Of a stretch of DNA of 5,985 nt, positions 5,463 through 5,985 are shown piece by piece. Positions within the stretch are counted from its first letter, which is position 1; each line of letters starts with the position of its first letter. The notes beneath the pieces were generated by a model. It searched no databases. It had not been told where the DNA came from and was given only the letters and a program-made list of their open reading frames with translations. The stretch covers positions 1-5,985 of the forward strand of contig JAEFAK010000116.1 of the NCBI GenBank assembly GCA_016287555.1, in the 5' to 3' direction. The translations under genes were made by a program, and so were the position numbers. The DNA comes from Oscillospiraceae bacterium. GTDB lineage: Bacteria; Bacillota; Clostridia; Oscillospirales; Oscillospiraceae.

Positions 5463-5985
5463 ATGGACACTAACAGGAATTTCATCGACGCATTCATAGA
5501 GGAGGATCTCGCCGAGGGCGGGCGCTGCGAGGGCATGCAGGTGCACACCCGTTTTCCGCCCGAGCCCAACGGCTATCTCCACATAGGCCACGCCAAGGCC
5601 ATATACGTGGATTTCGGCACGGCCCAGCGCTTCGGCGGCATCTGCAACCTCCGCATGGACGACACCAACCCCGTGCGCGAGGACAACGAGTACGTCGAGG
5701 CCATACAGGAGGACATCCGCTGGCTCGGCTACGACTGGGGCGACAGGTTCTACTTCGGCTCGGACTACTTCGAGCAGACCTACGAATACGCCGTAGAGCT
5801 CATAAAGAAGGGCCTCGCGTACGTGTGCCAGCTCACGCCCGAGGAGCTCAAGGCCAACCGCGGCGACCTGGGAGTGCCGGCGGTCAGCCCCTACAGGGAC
5901 AGGCCCATAGAGGAGAGCCTCGACCTCTTCCGCCGCATGCGCGAAGGTGAGTTCCCCGAGGGCTCGATGACGCTGCGCGCGAAGA
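5463..5985 (+). CDS. glnS: Glutaminyl-tRNA synthetase (3' end beyond window)
   Basis: This is a class I synthetase charging tRNA-Gln directly with glutamine. Only the first 174 residues are present and the frame stays open to the window edge. RFPPEPNGYLHIGHAKAI (30-47) contains the HIGH motif at 40-43. NLRMDDTNP (62-70), EYVEAIQEDIRWLGYDW (76-92) and SPYRDRPIEE (142-151) match bacterial and eukaryotic GlnRS rather than bacterial GluRS. An in-frame ATG occurs at 5457, but GGAG (5452-5455) is only 1 nt from it and 7 nt from the ATG at 5463, so 5463 is preferred. It is third in the operon, 34 nt after cysS. GlnRS is not universal in Gram-positive bacteria, many of which make Gln-tRNA with GatCAB, so this gene may have been acquired. 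The last base belongs to an incomplete codon. Confidence 0.95.
   Translation, partial: MDTNRNFIDAFIEEDLAEGGRCEGMQVHTRFPPEPNGYLHIGHAKAIYVDFGTAQRFGGICNLRMDDTNPVREDNEYVEAIQEDIRWLGYDWGDRFYFGSDYFEQTYEYAVELIKKGLAYVCQLTPEELKANRGDLGVPAVSPYRDRPIEESLDLFRRMREGEFPEGSMTLRAK

Overview
The window is GC-rich DNA (about 60% by eye). It most likely comes from an anaerobic Gram-positive bacterium of the Clostridia type. The grounds are a cell-wall sorting signal on a CnaB-type surface protein, a cysE-cysS pair of Gram-positive style, and strong sigma-A-like promoters in the AT-rich intergenic DNA. This placement is inferred from gene content; no rRNA or other marker is present.

Layout. Positions 1-1119 (+) hold the 3' part of a surface protein gene: a prealbumin-like region, a Pro/Thr linker, one clear CnaB isopeptide-type domain and a VPSTG sorting signal. 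The 162-bp convergent gap that follows carries two GC-rich hairpins that probably stop transcription from both sides. Positions 3090-1282 (-) encode a 602-residue protein that I read as a double-length relative of MoaF (a calycin-like beta-barrel family), with an N-half/C-half unit present twice. A 305-bp divergent intergenic region (3091-3395) has a good promoter facing each way (TTGATT-17-TAAAAT on the minus strand, TTTACA-17-TATAAT on the plus strand), a 10-bp inverted repeat between them, several short hairpins and an A-rich leader.

Positions 3396-5985 (+) form an apparent operon. cysE (serine acetyltransferase) overlaps cysS (cysteinyl-tRNA synthetase) by 4 nt, and 34 nt later comes glnS (glutaminyl-tRNA synthetase), which is cut by the window end. 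CysE makes O-acetylserine, the precursor of cysteine, and CysRS loads cysteine onto tRNA, so cysteine supply and use are linked. The arrangement recalls the gltX-cysE-cysS cluster of Bacillus, but with a GlnRS downstream and with no T-box leader visible.

The housekeeping operon and the surface protein are ordinary in kind. The least understood item is the tandem MoaF-like protein and its regulatory region. I found no CRISPR array, transposase, tRNA, rRNA or recognisable riboswitch.
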